Source of the DNA: Flavobacterium chungbukense
Lineage (GTDB): Bacteria > Bacteroidota > Bacteroidia > Flavobacteriales > Flavobacteriaceae
Length of the DNA: 64,000 bases
Direction of reading: 5' to 3'
NCBI RefSeq assembly: GCF_020805785.1
Contig: NZ_JAJGZV010000003.1
Location: 707,730-771,729 of the forward strand
Shown: one piece after another, positions 26,628 to 36,374 of the stretch
Layout: each line of letters begins with the position of its first letter
How positions within the stretch are numbered: position 1 is the stretch's first letter
Notes under the pieces: model-generated
Seen by the model: the letters and a program-made list of their open reading frames with translations, nothing else
Told to the model about the DNA's origin: nothing
The model's database searches: none
Translations under genes and position numbers: made by a program

Positions 26628-26671
26628 TCTATATTTTTTGTTCTTTCTTCTATTTTCTAAAATAAAAAAAT

Positions 26672-28468
26672 CTAGTCATTCAATTTCAAAACAGCCATAA
26701 ACGCCTCTTGCGGAATCTCTACGTTTCCTACCTGGCGCATACGTTTTTTACCTTTTTTCTGTTTTTCTAGCAATTTACGCTTACGCGAAATATCTCCACC
26801 ATAACATTTTGCGGTAACGTCTTTACGAAGTGCTTTAATGGTTTCACGAGCGATAATTTTTGCTCCAATTGCAGCTTGAATTGGAATATCAAATTGCTGT
26901 CTCGGAATCAATTCACGCAATTTCTCGGTCATTTTTTTACCGATGTTATACGCGTTATCTTCGTGAATCAATGCAGAAAGCGCATCAACTGTTTGGGCAT
27001 TCAAAAGAACGTCCAATTTAACCAATTTCGAAGTTCTCATACCGATTGGAGAATAATCGAAAGAAGCATAACCTTTAGAAACCGTTTTTAAACGATCGTA
27101 AAAATCGAATACAATTTCCGCCAAAGGCATATCAAAGTTTAATTCAACTCGTTCTGTCGTCAAATACGTTTGATTGGTAATTTGACCACGTTTTTCAATA
27201 CACAAACTCATTACGTTTCCTACGAAATCAGCTTTTGTAATAATTGTTGCTTTTATAAAAGGTTCTTCAACTCTATCTAAACGAGAAGGTTCAGGCAAAT
27301 CAGAAGGATTGTTTACTACAAATGCAGTTTCAGGATCTTTTTTGGTATAAGCCAAATACGAAACGTTAGGAACCGTTGTAATTACAGTCATATCGAACTC
27401 ACGTTCTAAACGTTCTTGAATAATTTCCATGTGAAGCATTCCTAAGAATCCGCAACGGAAACCAAATCCTAACGCCGCAGAACTTTCTGGTGTAAAAACT
27501 AGCGAAGCATCATTCAATTGCAGTTTTTCCATAGAAGAACGCAAATCTTCATAATCTTCAGTATCAACAGGATAAATCCCAGCAAATACCATTGGTTTTA
27601 CATCTTCAAAACCTGTAATCATATTCGTTGTTGGTACTTTGGCATCAGTCAAGGTATCTCCAACTTTAACTTCTTTTGCTTCTTTAATTCCAGAAATTAA
27701 ATAACCAACATCTCCAGTAGAAATTACATTTTTAGGAACTTGATTTAATTTTAAAGTTCCAATTTCATCAGCAAAATATTCATTACCTGTAGCCATGAAT
27801 TTAATTTTCTGGCCTTTTTTGATTTCACCATTTACAACTCTAAAGATTACTTCAATTCCACGAAACGGATTGTAAACCGAGTCAAAAATCAAAGCTTGTA
27901 ATGGTTCTTCTGGATTTCCTTTTGGAGCAGGAATTTTTTCAATAATAGCGGCTAAGATGTTTTCAACACCAAAACCAGTTTTTCCAGATGCGTGAATAAT
28001 ATCTTCTAATTTACATCCTAATAAATCGATAATATCATCACTAACTTCTTCTGGATTAGCACTTGGTAAGTCAACTTTATTTAAAACCGGAATAATTTCC
28101 AAGTCGTTTTCAAGAGCTAAATATAAGTTTGAAATCGTTTGTGCCTGAATACTTTGAGCAGCATCAACAATCAAAAGTGCACCTTCGCAGGCAGCGATTG
28201 ATCTAGAAACTTCATACGAAAAATCTACGTGGCCGGGAGTATCAATTAAGTTTAAGATATATTCCTCACCTTTATATTTGTATTCCATCTGAATGGCGTG
28301 ACTCTTAATGGTGATTCCACGCTCGCGCTCCAGATCCATGTTGTCAAGCAATTGTGCTTTTTCTTCACGAGCTGTAACGGTTTGTGTTGCGCCTAGTAAT
28401 CTGTCCGCCAATGTACTTTTACCGTGGTCAATGTGTGCAATAATGCAAAAGTTACGTATCTTCTTCAT
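26672..28468 (-). CDS. lepA: Elongation factor 4 (back-translocating GTPase)
   Basis: The 598-residue GTPase shows [15 protein letters not shown] (P loop), ERGITIKS (switch I), DTPGHVDF (G3) and NKVDLP (G4). The LepA-specific C-terminal domain ends [18 protein letters not shown]. Length is exactly that of the family. It acts on ribosomes in the cytoplasm and affects translation under stress and initiation. Monocistronic with its own terminator. Confidence 0.98.
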   Translation of the reverse strand: MKKIRNFCIIAHIDHGKSTLADRLLGATQTVTAREEKAQLLDNMDLERERGITIKSHAIQMEYKYKGEEYILNLIDTPGHVDFSYEVSRSIAACEGALLIVDAAQSIQAQTISNLYLALENDLEIIPVLNKVDLPSANPEEVSDDIIDLLGCKLEDIIHASGKTGFGVENILAAIIEKIPAPKGNPEEPLQALIFDSVYNPFRGIEVIFRVVNGEIKKGQKIKFMATGNEYFADEIGTLKLNQVPKNVISTGDVGYLISGIKEAKEVKVGDTLTDAKVPTTNMITGFEDVKPMVFAGIYPVDTEDYEDLRSSMEKLQLNDASLVFTPESSAALGFGFRCGFLGMLHMEIIQERLEREFDMTVITTVPNVSYLAYTKKDPETAFVVNNPSDLPEPSRLDRVEEPFIKATIITKADFVGNVMSLCIEKRGQITNQTYLTTERVELNFDMPLAEIVFDFYDRLKTVSKGYASFDYSPIGMRTSKLVKLDVLLNAQTVDALSALIHEDNAYNIGKKMTEKLRELIPRQQFDIPIQAAIGAKIIARETIKALRKDVTAKCYGGDISRKRKLLEKQKKGKKRMRQVGNVEIPQEAFMAVLKLND

Positions 28469-28557
28469 TTTAATATATCAGTTCTCTAAACGAGTTTTAG
28501 TAATTTTTGGGTATAAATAATGCCAAAGCAATCGCTTTAAAGCAGGTTATTAAGGCG

Positions 28558-28565
28558 CAAAGATA
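28558..28565 (-). promoter_or_regulatory. -7 promoter element for lepA
   Basis: Reads TATCTTTG on the minus strand, 89 bases before the ATG, giving a leader of about 80 nt. Confidence 0.5.
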
Positions 28566-28630
28566 GCGCAAAGTTTTGGATTCTGGAATCTTGACGTTCG
28601 ATAGTTGACAGTAAAGAATTAAAATTGGGG

Positions 28631-29332
28631 TTAGAATTCAAAATTAAATCCCTTTTCTGTTAATTTTTTATAGATTTCGGCATCAAATTTATAAAGTTTG
28701 GCCGCTCTGTGCGAAACGTCTTTTTGTTTTTCGTCTAATGCTTGAAGCAGTTTCATATGAAGTACTTTTCTTCTGAAATTAGATTTATCCAATTCGATTC
28801 CTAAAATTTCTTCATACAAATGCATTAGTTGCAATAATGTGAATTTTTCAGGTAATAAATTAAAACCAATTGGTGCCTGACGGACGCGATTTCTCAATTG
28901 CAATAAACTGAAATCTAATATTTCATTATGATCAAAAATCAACTCTGGAATTTCGTTGATTTTATACCATTTTGCTTCTATAACTTTTAAACTCGCTTTG
29001 ATGTTATAATCTTCTCGATTGACCAAAGTATAATAGCCAATAGTTACAACGCGTCTTTCGAGAACACGTTTAGGGTTTGTAAAGGCTTTCAACTGTTCCA
29101 AATAAATGTCTTCAAGACCAGTAAGTTCTTGTAAAATGCGTTGTGCGGCATCATCGGCACTTTCATCTAACTGAAGCCATCCACCAAGAAGGCCCCATTT
29201 TCCTTTACTTTCGCCTTGAGCGTGCTGAACCAAGAGAACTTCGAGACTCTCTTTGTTAAAACCGAAGAAAACGCAGTCAATCGTGATTCCGTCTACGGCT
29301 GGTTTATGATGTTGAGTAATTATTTCTGTCAA
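28631..29332 (-). CDS. Nudix-domain / winged-helix transcriptional regulator (AraR/NrtR-like), first of a tandem pair
   Basis: The 233-residue protein has an N-terminal Nudix fold and a C-terminal winged helix, the layout of NrtR and of the Bacteroides Nudix-type AraR. The Nudix box reads GWLQLDE-x7-RILQELTGL: the catalytic RE and EE positions are RI and EL, so it is probably a ligand sensor, not a hydrolase. Start is TTG at 29332; no in-frame ATG lies near. It is ~55 bases downstream of a close paralogue, likely in one operon, and divergent from the xyloglucan-type PUL that the pair may control. Confidence 0.88.
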   Translation of the reverse strand: MTEIITQHHKPAVDGITIDCVFFGFNKESLEVLLVQHAQGESKGKWGLLGGWLQLDESADDAAQRILQELTGLEDIYLEQLKAFTNPKRVLERRVVTIGYYTLVNREDYNIKASLKVIEAKWYKINEIPELIFDHNEILDFSLLQLRNRVRQAPIGFNLLPEKFTLLQLMHLYEEILGIELDKSNFRRKVLHMKLLQALDEKQKDVSHRAAKLYKFDAEIYKKLTEKGFNFEF

Positions 29333-29387
29333 TGTATTGTGTTGTTTCGAAGTTCAAAAAAGAATTTTAATTGATTTTAGAAGAACA

Positions 29388-30104
29388 TTAAAATTCAAAA
29401 TTAAATCCCTTTTCTGTTAATCTGGTATAAATTTCAGGGTCAAATTTATACAACTGAGCGGCTCTGTGCGATACGTCTTGTTGTTTTTCGTCTAAAGCAA
29501 CCAATAATTTCATATGAAGGATCTTTCGTCTGAAATTTGGTTTGTCCATTTCAATTCCTAAAATTTCTCCGTACAAATGCATCAATTGCAATAAAGTAAA
29601 TTTTTCGGGCAATAGATTAAAACCAATTGGCGTCTGGCGAACTTTATTTCTAAGATGTTTTATGCTATAATCTAAAATTTCATTATGATCGTAAATCAAA
29701 TCTGGAATTTCGTTGATTTTATACCATTTTGCATCAGCAGCGGTAAAACCGGCTTTAATATTATAATCTTCTCTTTTTACCAAAGCATAATAACCAATGG
29801 TAATAACACGTCGTAGCGGAAAACGATCTGGATCACCAAATGCTTTCAACTGTTCTAGATAAATATTGTCAAGACCTGTAAGTTCATTTAACAAACGATG
29901 AGCTGCGGCATCAGTACTTTCTTTTTTATAAATCCATCCTCCAGGCAATCCCCATTTTCCCTTACTGATACCCTCGCCGTGCTGTACCAAAAGTACTTCC
30001 AAACTTCCCTGATCAAAACCAAAAATAACGCAGTCAATCGTGATGGCGTTCATAGCACTTTGCTCGTTTTTTGCTGCAGGTTTATCATCTACATTTTCAA
30101 TCAT
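29388..30104 (-). CDS. Nudix-domain / winged-helix transcriptional regulator, second of the tandem pair
   Basis: Close paralogue of the gene at 28631; the C-terminal winged-helix half is nearly identical (PIGFNLLPEKFTLLQLMHLY). The Nudix box is again eroded (GWIYKKE-x7-RLLNELTGL). I chose ATG at 30104; a TTG at 30125 would add seven residues. Located directly upstream of and divergent from susC, which is where PUL regulators usually sit. No hybrid two-component sensor or SusR homologue is seen for this PUL, so the Nudix pair is the best candidate for its control. Confidence 0.88.
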   Translation of the reverse strand: MIENVDDKPAAKNEQSAMNAITIDCVIFGFDQGSLEVLLVQHGEGISKGKWGLPGGWIYKKESTDAAAHRLLNELTGLDNIYLEQLKAFGDPDRFPLRRVITIGYYALVKREDYNIKAGFTAADAKWYKINEIPDLIYDHNEILDYSIKHLRNKVRQTPIGFNLLPEKFTLLQLMHLYGEILGIEMDKPNFRRKILHMKLLVALDEKQQDVSHRAAQLYKFDPEIYTRLTEKGFNFEF

Positions 30105-30192
30105 ACTCGAGATAAATTTTGACAAATTAAATAAATAAATTGATTAAGATGCTTTTTAAAAGCTTTATATTTTTTTTTAACGAAACAAAAAA

Positions 30193-30266
30193 TTGATAAT
30201 CAGCATATTAAAAAAGCTTAAAAAAACACCTTTAATTAGACTGATTCTTAAATAGCTGATTGTCAA
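30193..30266. promoter_or_regulatory. Near-perfect 12-bp dyad between the Nudix pair and susC
   Basis: TTGATAATCAGC (30193-30204) and GCTGATTGTCAA (30255-30266) are reverse complements with one mismatch, 50 bases apart, in the divergent intergenic region. A candidate binding-site pair for the Nudix regulators; unproven. Confidence 0.35.
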
Positions 30267-30380
30267 TTTTATAAAAGCTTGATTTTTCTGTATTTTTTAT
30301 TTCAAATCTAATTCAAATTTTATGGCATTCATAAAAATGAAACAGAAATTATTAGAATTGAAAAAAATTAACCCTAATAT

Positions 30381-30412
30381 TTTGTTAATATAGAAAATTT
30401 GTTTTACACTTG
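30381..30412 (+). promoter_or_regulatory. Probable PUL promoter upstream of susC
   Basis: TTTG (30381-30384), 20-base spacer, TACACTTG (30405-30412; one mismatch to TAnnTTTG). It would give a leader of about 250 nt. TAGTCAA (30413-30419) and TTGACTA (30443-30449) make a dyad right at the expected transcription start. The leader also holds a weak hairpin with T-rich end (30562-30584). No ORF in the leader. Confidence 0.45.
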
Positions 30413-30669
30413 TAGTCAAATTTACCATAAGATAAATTCAAATTGACTATAAGTAAAAAAGGCAAAGCTACAACTTAACTTAAACTTACCACAATTGTTT
30501 TTTGAGAAATTGATTTTCGAATTGATTTTGATGCTTATAGTCTGCAAGTACTAAATGTTGGAAATGAGATTCAGGCCCTCATTTTTGACATGAACTGCTT
30601 GGGAAATTTTCCAGGGTTCTCTTAAGGTAAGATTTACTAACTATAACTTAAACTTAATCAATTCTTATT

Positions 30670-33600
30670 ATGAAAAGCAAAAATTGTATTAAAACAACAA
30701 AGCTGTCATACTTTATGACGGTGCTGCTTAGCGTATTTATGATGCAGTTTGGATTGGCACAAGAATCTAAAACTGTAAGTGGAACAATCACTTCGTCAGA
30801 AGACGGGCTAGGAGTTCCGGGAGCAACTGTACTTGTACAGGGAACAAAATCGAGTACTGTTACCGATTTTGATGGAAAATATAAAGTGGAAGCCAAAACA
30901 GGAGATGTTTTAGTGATCACTTTCGTGGGATTTAAAACACAAAATATTAAAGTTGGCACCGAAAAAGTTGTCAATGTAGTTTTACAACCAGAAACTTCAG
31001 AACTTAAGGAAATTGTTGTAATTGGTTATGGTACTCAGAAGAAGAAAGTAAATACTGCTGCAACTTCTTTGGTATCAGGAAAAGACATTCAGCAAGTTGC
31101 GAGTCTTGATGTTACAAATGCTTTGCAAGGTCAAGCTTCTGGAGTATCTGTAACTTCATCTTCTGGTCAGCCAGGTGCGAATATGGTGGTAAATATTCGT
31201 GGTGCCGGTACAGCAGGAAACAGTGATCCGCTTTATGTTGTAGACGGTGTTGTCGTAGATAACGGAATCGGATATTTAGATCCTTCTGTAATTGAAAGGG
31301 TTGACGTTTTAAAAGATGCTTCTGCAGCTTCTATCTATGGAGCTAGAGCGGCAAATGGGGTTATCTTGGTTACAACAAAAAAAGGAAAAGATGGTAAAAT
31401 GAATGTGTCTTTCAATTCTTATACAGGTTTTCAGCAGATTGCTAAGAGGCTAGATTTGATGAATACACAAGAGTACACCACAATTATTAACGAAGCTCGC
31501 GTAAATTCTGGATATTCTCCATTATACAGTAAAGCTCAAATAGCAGCATTTCCAAACCACGATTGGCAAAGCGACTTGTTTAATGAAGGTGCAATAAAAC
31601 AAAACCACTCTTTATTAATTACAGGCGGCGATCAAAAATCGACTATTGCAACTGGTTTGTCTTACTACGGACAAGAAGGTATGATTGGTGGTTCTACTAG
31701 CCAGTCAAAATACGATCGTGTAACTTTTTCAGTAAACTCTACTTCAGAAGTGATTAAAGATTATTTGAAAATTGGAGAAAACTTTACATTTTCAAACGTA
31801 AAATCGAGTGGTATTGCAGATGATGGTATTTATAGTAATGCTATTAGAGCATTCTTAAATGCTGCTCCAATTGATCAGGCTTATGACGAAAATGGAGATT
31901 TTGCTCGTTCAATTATCTCAAATGACGTTACAAATCCTGTGGGATCTTTGTATTACAACAACTTTAATCAGACAAAAACAAACCGTTATGTAGGTAACAT
32001 TTTTGCCGAATTAAAAATCATAAAAGATTTGACTTTCAGAACTAGTTTCGGTGTTGATATGACAGACAGCAACTATCGTTCTTTCAGACCCGTTTATTCT
32101 CTTTCTTCAAATGATAATAATACGGTTTCTAGCGTTACACAAAGTTCTACAAAATCTCTAGGATGGATTTTTGAGAATACGCTTCAATACAAATTCAATC
32201 TAGCATCTTCTCATAATTTCGATTTTTTAGTGGGTACTTCTGCTAAAAAGAATACTTCTGATTATATGGAAGGACAAGGAAGAAACTTAATTTTTGATGA
32301 TTTTGAGCATGCTTATTTAGATAATGCAAAAGATCCGACATCAAATGTGGTAAAAGGAAATCGCAGAGATTATGCGATTCAGTCTTACTTCGGACGTTTA
32401 TTATACGATTACAACAACAAATATTTATTCTCTGCAACAGTTCGTCGTGATGGTTCATCAGAATTTGGTCCAGATAACAAATATGCCATTTTTCCTTCAT
32501 TCTCTGCGGGTTGGAATTTAGATAAAGAAGCTTTCTTTAAAGAAAATAAAGTTTTAAATACTTTCAAAATAAGAGCGAGCTGGGGACAAAATGGTAACGA
32601 TCAATTTGCGAGAAGATTTGCTTATATGTCTACTGTGAATTCAACAGACAAAACATATCATTTCGGAACTGGAGATGAAACTCTTTTAGTAGGTTCAAGC
32701 CCTGATCAGTTGGCAAACCGCAACTTAAAATGGGAAACTTCTGAGCAGTTAGATTTAGGTTTTGATGCTACTTTGTTTACCAATTTTACTTTAACTTTTG
32801 ATTACTACGATAAGAAAACTAAAGACTGGTTAGTGTTGGCGTCAATTCCAACTTATGCTGGAGCAACAGCACCTTATATTAATGGTGGTGACGTAAGCAA
32901 TAAAGGTTTTGAAATTGGTTTAGCATATAGAACACATTTTGGAAAAGACTGGAATTTTGGTATTAATGCCAACCTTTCTAAAAATAAAAATGAAGTCTTG
33001 AGAATTGCTAACAACGAAGGAATTATTCACGGAGAATCTAACGTTTTATTCCAAGGTTTAGACGAGATGAACCGTGTTGAGGTTGGAAAACCAATGGGTT
33101 ATTTCTACGGTTTGAAAACAGCAGGAATCTTCCAAAATGCAGCTGAAGTTGCAGCGGGAGTTCAGCCAAATGCACAGCCTGGAGATGTACGTTTCGTAGA
33201 TTTAAATGGAGATGGCAAAATTGATGCTAATGATAAAACACAAGTGGGAGATCCAAATCCAGATTTTAACTACGGTATCAATTTGGATATTTCATACAAA
33301 GCTTTTGATTTGACAATTAATACTTACGGTACAGCTGGAGGACAAAACGTTTTCGGAATTCACGATTACACTCGTGCATACACAAACAACACAACAGATG
33401 TATTAAACAGATGGACAAGCGAAGGAACTTCAAACAGAATTCCAAGAGTAACTTACGGAACTGATGATAATGGTAACTACACTAAATTCTCTGATTTGTA
33501 CATTCAGGATTCAGATTTCTTCAGAATTAAAAATGCTACAATCGGATGTGATTTAACGAAGTTAACAGACAAATTAAAATTCTTCTCTAAATTCAGAGTT

Positions 33601-33759
33601 TACGTTGCTGGAAATAACATTTACACATTCACTAAATACAAAGGAATGGATCCGGAAATTGGTTTCGGAAACGTAAATCAATCTTGGGCTAAAGGAATTG
33701 ATGTTGGATATTACCCACAGCCAAGAACCTACATGATGGGTTTAAATGTTAACTTTTAA
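30670..33759 (+). CDS. SusC/RagA-family TonB-dependent outer-membrane transporter
   Basis: The 1029-residue barrel protein imports oligosaccharides through the outer membrane with SusD. It has a signal peptide, a carboxypeptidase-regulatory-like domain (VSGTITSSEDGLGVPGATV), a TonB-box-like link and plug (EIVVIGYGTQKK, VLKDASAASIYGARAANGVI), and a C-terminal barrel ending MGLNVNF. First gene of the PUL; susD follows after 12 bases. From the neighbouring enzymes the substrate is probably a xyloglucan fragment. Confidence 0.96.
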   Translation: MKSKNCIKTTKLSYFMTVLLSVFMMQFGLAQESKTVSGTITSSEDGLGVPGATVLVQGTKSSTVTDFDGKYKVEAKTGDVLVITFVGFKTQNIKVGTEKVVNVVLQPETSELKEIVVIGYGTQKKKVNTAATSLVSGKDIQQVASLDVTNALQGQASGVSVTSSSGQPGANMVVNIRGAGTAGNSDPLYVVDGVVVDNGIGYLDPSVIERVDVLKDASAASIYGARAANGVILVTTKKGKDGKMNVSFNSYTGFQQIAKRLDLMNTQEYTTIINEARVNSGYSPLYSKAQIAAFPNHDWQSDLFNEGAIKQNHSLLITGGDQKSTIATGLSYYGQEGMIGGSTSQSKYDRVTFSVNSTSEVIKDYLKIGENFTFSNVKSSGIADDGIYSNAIRAFLNAAPIDQAYDENGDFARSIISNDVTNPVGSLYYNNFNQTKTNRYVGNIFAELKIIKDLTFRTSFGVDMTDSNYRSFRPVYSLSSNDNNTVSSVTQSSTKSLGWIFENTLQYKFNLASSHNFDFLVGTSAKKNTSDYMEGQGRNLIFDDFEHAYLDNAKDPTSNVVKGNRRDYAIQSYFGRLLYDYNNKYLFSATVRRDGSSEFGPDNKYAIFPSFSAGWNLDKEAFFKENKVLNTFKIRASWGQNGNDQFARRFAYMSTVNSTDKTYHFGTGDETLLVGSSPDQLANRNLKWETSEQLDLGFDATLFTNFTLTFDYYDKKTKDWLVLASIPTYAGATAPYINGGDVSNKGFEIGLAYRTHFGKDWNFGINANLSKNKNEVLRIANNEGIIHGESNVLFQGLDEMNRVEVGKPMGYFYGLKTAGIFQNAAEVAAGVQPNAQPGDVRFVDLNGDGKIDANDKTQVGDPNPDFNYGINLDISYKAFDLTINTYGTAGGQNVFGIHDYTRAYTNNTTDVLNRWTSEGTSNRIPRVTYGTDDNGNYTKFSDLYIQDSDFFRIKNATIGCDLTKLTDKLKFFSKFRVYVAGNNIYTFTKYKGMDPEIGFGNVNQSWAKGIDVGYYPQPRTYMMGLNVNF

Positions 33760-33771
33760 ATTTTGAAAACG

Positions 33772-35349
33772 ATGAAAACATATATAAAATTATTTGCCCT
33801 TTCAAGCTTACTTGTTTTAGGTTCTTGTTCGGAAGATTTTTTAGAAAACGAACCCTACACAGATAAAGTAACAGAGAATTTTTATAAAACTCCTTCTGAT
33901 GCTTTTGAAGGTTTGGTAGCCGTTTACGACGTATTGCAGAGAGAAGCTTACGGAACACAATTGATTGTGAGTGAACAAGCTTCTGATAACTGTTTTGGCG
34001 GATTTGGTATTGCAGATCCAACGGTAGATTTACAATGGGACCGCTTTCAGTATACTACAGATAAAGATATGAATGCCCTAACTTGGACAAACTCTTATCT
34101 TGGTATTTACAGAGCTAACGTTTTATTAGAAAACTTAGACAAAGTAAACTGGGGTTCAGACACCGCTTTAAAAACGAGATACGAAGCAGAAGCTCGTTTC
34201 TTAAGAGCTCACTTTCATTTTCAGGCAGCAAAAATGTTTGGAGATATTATTCCGTTAGATCACACTGTGACTACAAGCGAATTTGAGTTGCCAAGACAAG
34301 CACCAGAAGTTACTTATGCTTTAATTGCAAACGATTTAAAATTTGCTGCAGATAATTTAGGGCCAGAAAACTATTCGCAAGCAGGAAATGCCAATTACGG
34401 ACGTATTACAAAATGGGCTGCAGAAGCTTATTTGGCTAGAACGTTTTTGTTCTATACTGGAGCTTATGGTAAAACAGATTTAGCTGGAGTAGTCACTAAA
34501 GCTCAGGCAGTAACTTACATTAATGATGCTGTTAACAACAGCGGGCACGGATTGGTTGCTGATTTTGCTAATCTTTGGCTAGCGGCTTCTTTTGCCAATT
34601 TTGTGGGAGAAGATAATACTGAAATGGTTTGGGCAGTTCGTTTCAACGGTTCAGGAAAAGGAAACTGGGATCTTCACGAAGGAAACCGTTTCCAAGTAAA
34701 CATTGCACCTCGTGGTGGAGCAATCGGAAGATATGCAACAGGATGGGGAGGAGCAACTGTAAATCCTAAATTGGTTGCAGCTTATGATAATGCCGATACT
34801 AGAAAAGCTGCATCATTTATTGATTACGTTGGCGAAGGCTTAAATTTTGATGCTCAGGCTAGAGAACAACGTCAATACACTGGTTATTCTTGGAAAAAAT
34901 ATTGTCCGATTACAAATGAAGCAGGAACAGCAGTTGTAGAAGCTAACGGAGGAAACTTCCAAATTGATAATTATCAGGATTACGCTATTATTCGTTTTTC
35001 AGATGTATTATTAATGGCTGCCGAACTAAACTTAACAACAAATGCAGCGTTGGCGCAAACAGATTATGACAGAGTTCGTGATCGCGCTTTCAAAAATACA
35101 TTGCACAGACTTCCTATAACTCAAGCTCGTATTATGGAAGAACGTCGTTTAGAATTTGCATTGGAAGGATTACGCTATTTTGATTTAATCAGACAAGGAA
35201 TGCCTGCAATGAAAGCAGCTATAGATAACACGGGAGATTCTCAGTTTGCTGTAACTTTTAGAACAGAAACTCAAGGATGGTTTGCTTTGCCACAATCGCA
35301 AATAATTCTTTCTAACGGAACTATTACTCAAAATCCAGGCTGGAATTAA
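33772..35349 (+). CDS. SusD/RagB-family surface glycan-binding lipoprotein
   Basis: Partner lid of SusC. The ATG at 33772 gives a lipoprotein signal ending LVLGSC; a TTG nine bases earlier is also open. SusD hallmarks are ARFLRAHFHFQAAKMFGDI and MEERRLEFALEGLRYFDLIR, and the TPR-like N-terminal half. It is anchored at the cell surface and holds the glycan over the transporter. Length (526 aa) is normal. Confidence 0.96.
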   Translation: MKTYIKLFALSSLLVLGSCSEDFLENEPYTDKVTENFYKTPSDAFEGLVAVYDVLQREAYGTQLIVSEQASDNCFGGFGIADPTVDLQWDRFQYTTDKDMNALTWTNSYLGIYRANVLLENLDKVNWGSDTALKTRYEAEARFLRAHFHFQAAKMFGDIIPLDHTVTTSEFELPRQAPEVTYALIANDLKFAADNLGPENYSQAGNANYGRITKWAAEAYLARTFLFYTGAYGKTDLAGVVTKAQAVTYINDAVNNSGHGLVADFANLWLAASFANFVGEDNTEMVWAVRFNGSGKGNWDLHEGNRFQVNIAPRGGAIGRYATGWGGATVNPKLVAAYDNADTRKAASFIDYVGEGLNFDAQAREQRQYTGYSWKKYCPITNEAGTAVVEANGGNFQIDNYQDYAIIRFSDVLLMAAELNLTTNAALAQTDYDRVRDRAFKNTLHRLPITQARIMEERRLEFALEGLRYFDLIRQGMPAMKAAIDNTGDSQFAVTFRTETQGWFALPQSQIILSNGTITQNPGWN

Positions 35350-35367
35350 CTCTAAAACAAATTGATT

Positions 35368-36237
35368 ATGAAACGTATATTATATATAGTATTAGCGGCT
35401 GTATCAATCAGTTCGTTCTTATTCTCTTGCGAGCCTGTTGAAGATCGTGAAAGTCTGCCAGCAGTAACGCTGACTCCAGAAACACTTGAGTTTTCCATAA
35501 CTCAAAATACAGCAAAAAAGAATGAAGTAGTTTTAAAAAATGATGATCCAACTGTAATTCCATTTTGGAGATATGTTGATGGTAACGGAAACGAACTGGG
35601 CCATTCTAATAAAAGTGACGATAAAGTAAATTTTCCTTTTGCAGGGAAGTACACTATTTTTTACACAGCTTTTGTAAGAGGAGGTTCTGTTGAAGCTGCT
35701 CCAGTAACCGTAGATGTTCCAGAAAATGATGATGCTTTCTTTAGCGACCCTAGATGGAACAAACTAACTAATGGACAAGAGGGAAAAACTTGGGTTTTAT
35801 ATATGACTGCTCCATTAGAATTTATTGGAAACACGCCTAGTTATGTAAACAGAGCAGTGAGCGGTCCAGGTTGGTGGCCAAATCTTTCAGATATTTCTTG
35901 GGCTGGTCTAGAAAATAAAGACTGGGGAGAAATTACATTTGATCTTGATGGAGGGTATAATGTTTCGGTAACACAAACCAATCCAGCTTTAGGAAATACA
36001 CAAAAAACAACCAAAGTAGGAACATTCAATTTTAGTCTTACAACTGGAGAAACAAATGATAGAATTTCGTTTAACGGAGGAACAGAAATGCTGCATCCAA
36101 ACGAGCCGAGTTATTTTAGTCCTTCTTTCAGTTTTACAAATGTAAAAATTGTTGAACTTACAGAGACAAGTTTATGCTTTATCGGAATTAGAGCAGATGG
36201 TGATTATTTAATTTATCATTTAGTTCCAAAATCATAA
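35368..36237 (+). CDS. PUL lipoprotein, probable surface glycan-binding protein (SusE/SGBP position)
   Basis: The 289-residue lipoprotein (signal ending FLFSC) lies directly after susD, the usual place of an accessory glycan-binding protein. An N-terminal Ig/PKD-like region (FPFAGKYTIFYTAFVRGG) is followed by a beta-rich domain with many Trp (PGWWPNLSDISWAG). No catalytic motif seen. Glycan binding is inferred from position and aromatic content. ATG start at 35368. Confidence 0.8.
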   Translation: MKRILYIVLAAVSISSFLFSCEPVEDRESLPAVTLTPETLEFSITQNTAKKNEVVLKNDDPTVIPFWRYVDGNGNELGHSNKSDDKVNFPFAGKYTIFYTAFVRGGSVEAAPVTVDVPENDDAFFSDPRWNKLTNGQEGKTWVLYMTAPLEFIGNTPSYVNRAVSGPGWWPNLSDISWAGLENKDWGEITFDLDGGYNVSVTQTNPALGNTQKTTKVGTFNFSLTTGETNDRISFNGGTEMLHPNEPSYFSPSFSFTNVKIVELTETSLCFIGIRADGDYLIYHLVPKS

Positions 36238-36251
36238 GTTAGTTAGTTTTG

Positions 36252-36299
36252 AAGTCTCAGTTTTAAATACATTTATAATGTGCTTTAAGACTGAGACTT
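36252..36299 (+). terminator. Hairpin after the PUL lipoprotein
   Basis: 10-bp stem (36252-36261 with 36290-36299) and 28-base loop, no strong T-run; may attenuate or stabilise the susCD message rather than end it. Confidence 0.4.
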
Positions 36300-36374
36300 A
36301 AATTATTTTAAGAAGAAATATTCGAAATCATTTTTTATTTCTATCTTCCATTTCCAAAAACACAAAAAGTACCT

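Larger units (their letters stand above)
26219..26671. other. Gap of ~450 bp with palindromic repeats, no gene
   Basis: Holds the leader of the barrel gene, two GACGCACTGC-type palindromes and the lepA terminator. The only open frame here (26419-26619, minus) runs through these repeats and is not credible as a gene. Confidence 0.6.

Noticed and set aside
30413..30669. Riboswitch in the susC leader
   Set aside because: No conserved riboswitch core recognised; only a weak hairpin.
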